From an uncultured Saprospiraceae bacterium (GTDB taxonomy: Bacteria > Bacteroidota > Bacteroidia > Chitinophagales > Saprospiraceae), in assembly GCA_905479665.1 (NCBI GenBank), contig CAJQNM010000332.1, positions 1-8,930 of the forward strand: a DNA stretch of 8,930 nucleotides. Direction: 5' to 3'. Positions 7,322 to 8,930 of this stretch are shown in pieces; position 1 is the stretch's first letter; each line of letters opens with the position of its first letter. The notes under the pieces were generated by a model. The model searched no databases and was not told the origin of the DNA. It saw only the letters and a list, made by a program, of their open reading frames with translations. Both the position numbers and the translations under genes were made by a program.

Positions 7322-7777
7322 ATGCAAAAACAAATACTTATTCTCTCAATAGCTCTACTGGCTTCGACCGCATCGGCACAGGCTGTGCTGTCTGCGGGTG
7401 GAAACGAGCATTTCACCCTAGGCGAACCCATTATCGGCCTGCTGACTAATCAAAATGGCTATCTCACGCAAGGGTTTCACCAAACTGATCAATCGGTTAC
7501 GGGCGTCGCGCACTTCGAAAATAAAATTTTCGAGTACGATTTATTTCCAAATCCAGCCTCCGATTTCGTCAATTTGAAAAGTGATGATGTATGGCTTCAG
7601 CACGTGGATCTTCTGCATCTGGTAGATGCTTTGGGTCGCAGGTATCTTGTGGCCCATACTCAAAGCAGTCGGGGTTTGTTCATCGATTTGTCGGATTTCA
7701 AGCAAGGAATCTACTCGATTCATGGATACACCGCAAGAGGCCAACAGCTGTTTTCTGATACAATCCTGTTGATTTAA
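7322..7777 (+). CDS. Small secreted protein with T9SS type A sorting domain
   Basis: The ATG at 7322 starts a 151-aa protein with a clean signal peptide (MQKQILILSIALLASTASAQ, cleavage near residue 20). The upstream ATG at 7265 would add 19 residues, including several Trp and a Cys, before the signal, and would overlap the third palindrome; it is rejected. Residues 21-54 hold a short segment common near the N-terminus of small Bacteroidota T9SS proteins: SAGGNEHFTLGEP, then GYLTQGFHQ. Residues about 70-151 are the sorting domain (YDLFPNPASDFVNL, then VDALGRRYLV, then LSDFKQGIYSIHGYTARGQQ). There is almost nothing else, so the protein is a signal peptide, a linker motif and a surface-targeting domain. 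The collagen-like gene follows after 20 bp, indicating an operon. It may be a small surface component or a partner of that protein; no enzymatic activity is suggested. Confidence 0.85.
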   Translation: MQKQILILSIALLASTASAQAVLSAGGNEHFTLGEPIIGLLTNQNGYLTQGFHQTDQSVTGVAHFENKIFEYDLFPNPASDFVNLKSDDVWLQHVDLLHLVDALGRRYLVAHTQSSRGLFIDLSDFKQGIYSIHGYTARGQQLFSDTILLI

Positions 7778-7797
7778 ATAAATACAATTCCAAGAAA

Positions 7798-8930
7798 ATG
7801 AAATATTTAAAAGTACTCGCAATTCTACTTTTGACCTTTGCTGCCCTAACCACTCTTTTGGCACAACCGGGCAGTATGAATTATCAGGCGGTGATGCGCA
7901 ACAATGACGGAGTGCCAATGTCTGAGCAGAAAGTTGGCCTCTCGATACTGATACGACAGGGCAGCCCAAACGGTGCCGTTGTTTTTCAGGAGGAGCACCA
8001 AATGACTACGAACCAGTTTGGTATCATCAATTTGCAAATTGGCGGTGCGGACCCCACCAAACTTCAGGATATACCATGGGCAAATGGCCCTTTCTTCCTA
8101 GAAGTGTTGCGTGATGGACTTGCTATGGGCGCTACGCAATTGGTGAGCGTACCTTATGCGATGTATGCACGGCAAGCCGGCAGCGCATCCGGGATTAATC
8201 TCAGCGGAAGTGTCGCAGTAGCCGATGAGCTTCCGGACAATTATGGGGGTATGGACGGGGATGTATACCTCGTAGAAGAACCAGGTGATCTTTACATCTG
8301 GAGAGATGAGTGGATTGAGCTGAAGGGATTCGAAGGCCCACAAGGGGAGCCTGGATCAGGTGTTACCATTGTAGGCTCGGTAGATCGTCTGGATGATTTA
8401 GCAGGTGATTACCAGGGAGACATTGGTGATATGGTCATCATCGAAGACGATGGCTCAGGAGCTGTGTGGGATGGTACGATGTGGGTTATCGTTGGGCAGA
8501 TCAAAGGACCTCAGGGAGATCCAGGTGAACCCGGCCAACCTGGTCCCGAAGGTCCCCAAGGAATTCAAGGACCTCCGGGTGAGCCTGGTATACATGGCGA
8601 GGATGGATCGGGAGTCACTGTGGTGGGTTCTGTCCAGACTGAAGCAGATCTCGACGACAATTACATGGGTGAAACCGGTGATATGGTAATCATCCAGTCG
8701 GATGGCAATGGAGCTGTTTGGGACGGTACGGAATGGATAATCGTAGGTCAGATTAAGGGACCTCAGGGTGACCAGGGTGAGAAGGGAGACCAGGGTCCAA
8801 AAGGTGACCAAGGACCTCAGGGAAGCCAAGGCCCAACCGGACCTACCGGTGACCAGGGCTCCTCAGGAGAACAAGGCGAACAAGGTCCTCAAGGTGACAC
8901 CGGAGAACAAGGCCCTCAAGGATTACCGGG
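7798..8930 (+). CDS. Collagen-like surface protein with interleaved beta modules, 3' end beyond the window
   Basis: An open frame from the ATG at 7798 runs through the right edge, 377 complete codons with no stop. It has a signal peptide (MKYLKVLAILLLTFAALTTL, then LAQ, cleaved near residue 22). Residues 24-128 are the domain typical of Bacteroidota tail-fibre- and collagen-like proteins (GSMNYQAVMRNNDGVP, VVFQEEHQMTTNQFG, ANGPFFLEV, TQLVSVPYAMYA). Then follow three copies of a roughly 45-50-residue Trp-containing module (131-176, 187-236, 271-320), each followed by Gly-x-y triplets: about 3, 11 and at least 19. The triplets are rich in GPQ, GDQ, GEQ and GEP, with Pro mostly at x and Gln/Asp/Glu common, as in bacterial collagens that trimerise without hydroxyproline. 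Expected role: trimeric surface fibre or adhesin. The C-terminus is not visible, so a sorting or trimerisation domain cannot be judged. The start is set by the signal peptide; only AAGAAA precedes it. Confidence 0.88.
   Translation, partial: MKYLKVLAILLLTFAALTTLLAQPGSMNYQAVMRNNDGVPMSEQKVGLSILIRQGSPNGAVVFQEEHQMTTNQFGIINLQIGGADPTKLQDIPWANGPFFLEVLRDGLAMGATQLVSVPYAMYARQAGSASGINLSGSVAVADELPDNYGGMDGDVYLVEEPGDLYIWRDEWIELKGFEGPQGEPGSGVTIVGSVDRLDDLAGDYQGDIGDMVIIEDDGSGAVWDGTMWVIVGQIKGPQGDPGEPGQPGPEGPQGIQGPPGEPGIHGEDGSGVTVVGSVQTEADLDDNYMGETGDMVIIQSDGNGAVWDGTEWIIVGQIKGPQGDQGEKGDQGPKGDQGPQGSQGPTGPTGDQGSSGEQGEQGPQGDTGEQGPQGLP
8188..8757 (+). repeat. Three copies of a Trp-containing module separated by collagen triplets
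   Basis: Copy 1 is 8188-8325, copy 2 is 8356-8505 and copy 3 is 8608-8757. Copies 2 and 3 are both 50 residues and match at 34 positions by eye, including SGVT, VGSV, GDMVII, GAVWDGT and IVGQIK. Copy 1 is divergent (SGSVAVADELPDNYGG, GDLYIWRDEWIEL). The pattern V-x-x-V-x-D-L, G-D-x-x-x-V, then a W-D/R-x-x-W turn is seen in modules that alternate with collagen stretches in fibre proteins; carbohydrate binding has been suggested for similar folds but is not shown here. The spacing indicates duplication of a whole module plus collagen unit. Confidence 0.8.
8506..8930 (+). repeat. Gly-x-y collagen triplet tracts
   Basis: Bases 8506-8607 encode about 11 uninterrupted Gly-x-y triplets (GPQGDPGEPGQPG onward). 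Bases 8758-8930 encode at least 19 (GPQGDQGEKGDQG onward), still open at the edge. At DNA level this is a degenerate 9-base periodicity with GG starting each triplet and frequent CAAGG, CAGGG and GGTGA words. Glycine codons are mixed (GGA, GGT, GGC), so the tract is not a recent perfect microsatellite. Such tracts can expand or contract by recombination. Confidence 0.85.

Noticed and set aside
7541..7969. 142-aa - strand frame across the end of the small T9SS gene and the start of the collagen-like gene
   Set aside because: It covers two well-supported + strand genes and their spacer, has no export signal or family pattern, and is best explained as chance.
8455..8829. 124-aa open frame on the - strand opposite the collagen-like gene
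   Set aside because: It is a shadow of the Gly-x-y coding strand: repetitive codons suppress antisense stops, and its Leu/Thr/Ser-rich repeats have no signal or domain.

Overview
The window reads as chromosomal DNA from a member of the Bacteroidota, most likely a gliding or filamentous marine or freshwater lineage such as the Saprospiria. The evidence is two proteins with type IX secretion (T9SS) type A C-terminal sorting domains, an outer-membrane beta-barrel protein ending in Phe, signal peptides cleaved before Gln, a collagen-like protein with the Bacteroidota-type N-terminal domain, a TPR/HisKA_2 histidine kinase with a LuxR-type response regulator, and no recognisable Shine-Dalgarno sequences. 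The lineage below phylum is inference. No RNA gene, insertion sequence, CRISPR array or phage integrase was seen.

Layout: bases 1-101 are the last 32 codons of an unidentified + strand gene. A 257-bp gap precedes a + strand outer-membrane beta-barrel gene (359-1549). A short convergent spacer with two small hairpins separates it from four consecutive - strand genes. In transcription order these are a TPR sensor histidine kinase (7163-5265), a short ORF that looks like the N-terminus of a second TPR sensor cut off (5235-4900), a receiver-LuxR response regulator (4898-4281), and a large Asp-box (BNR/sortilin-like) beta-propeller protein with a T9SS sorting domain (4216-1625). Divergent from the kinase and reading rightward are a 151-aa secreted T9SS cargo (7322-7777) and, 20 bp later, the start of a collagen-like surface protein (from 7798) that is still open at base 8930.

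The most notable non-coding signal is a palindrome, ACCC-N4-GGGT. It occurs three times at 27-30 bp spacing between the divergent kinase and secreted-protein genes, and a fourth time just before the truncated TPR ORF. I found it nowhere else in the window. This suggests that the two-component system reads out on its own promoter and on the divergent surface-protein operon. Working model (inference): a membrane TPR kinase and its LuxR-type regulator control a set of cell-surface, T9SS-linked proteins, including a collagen-like fibre or adhesin and a propeller protein.
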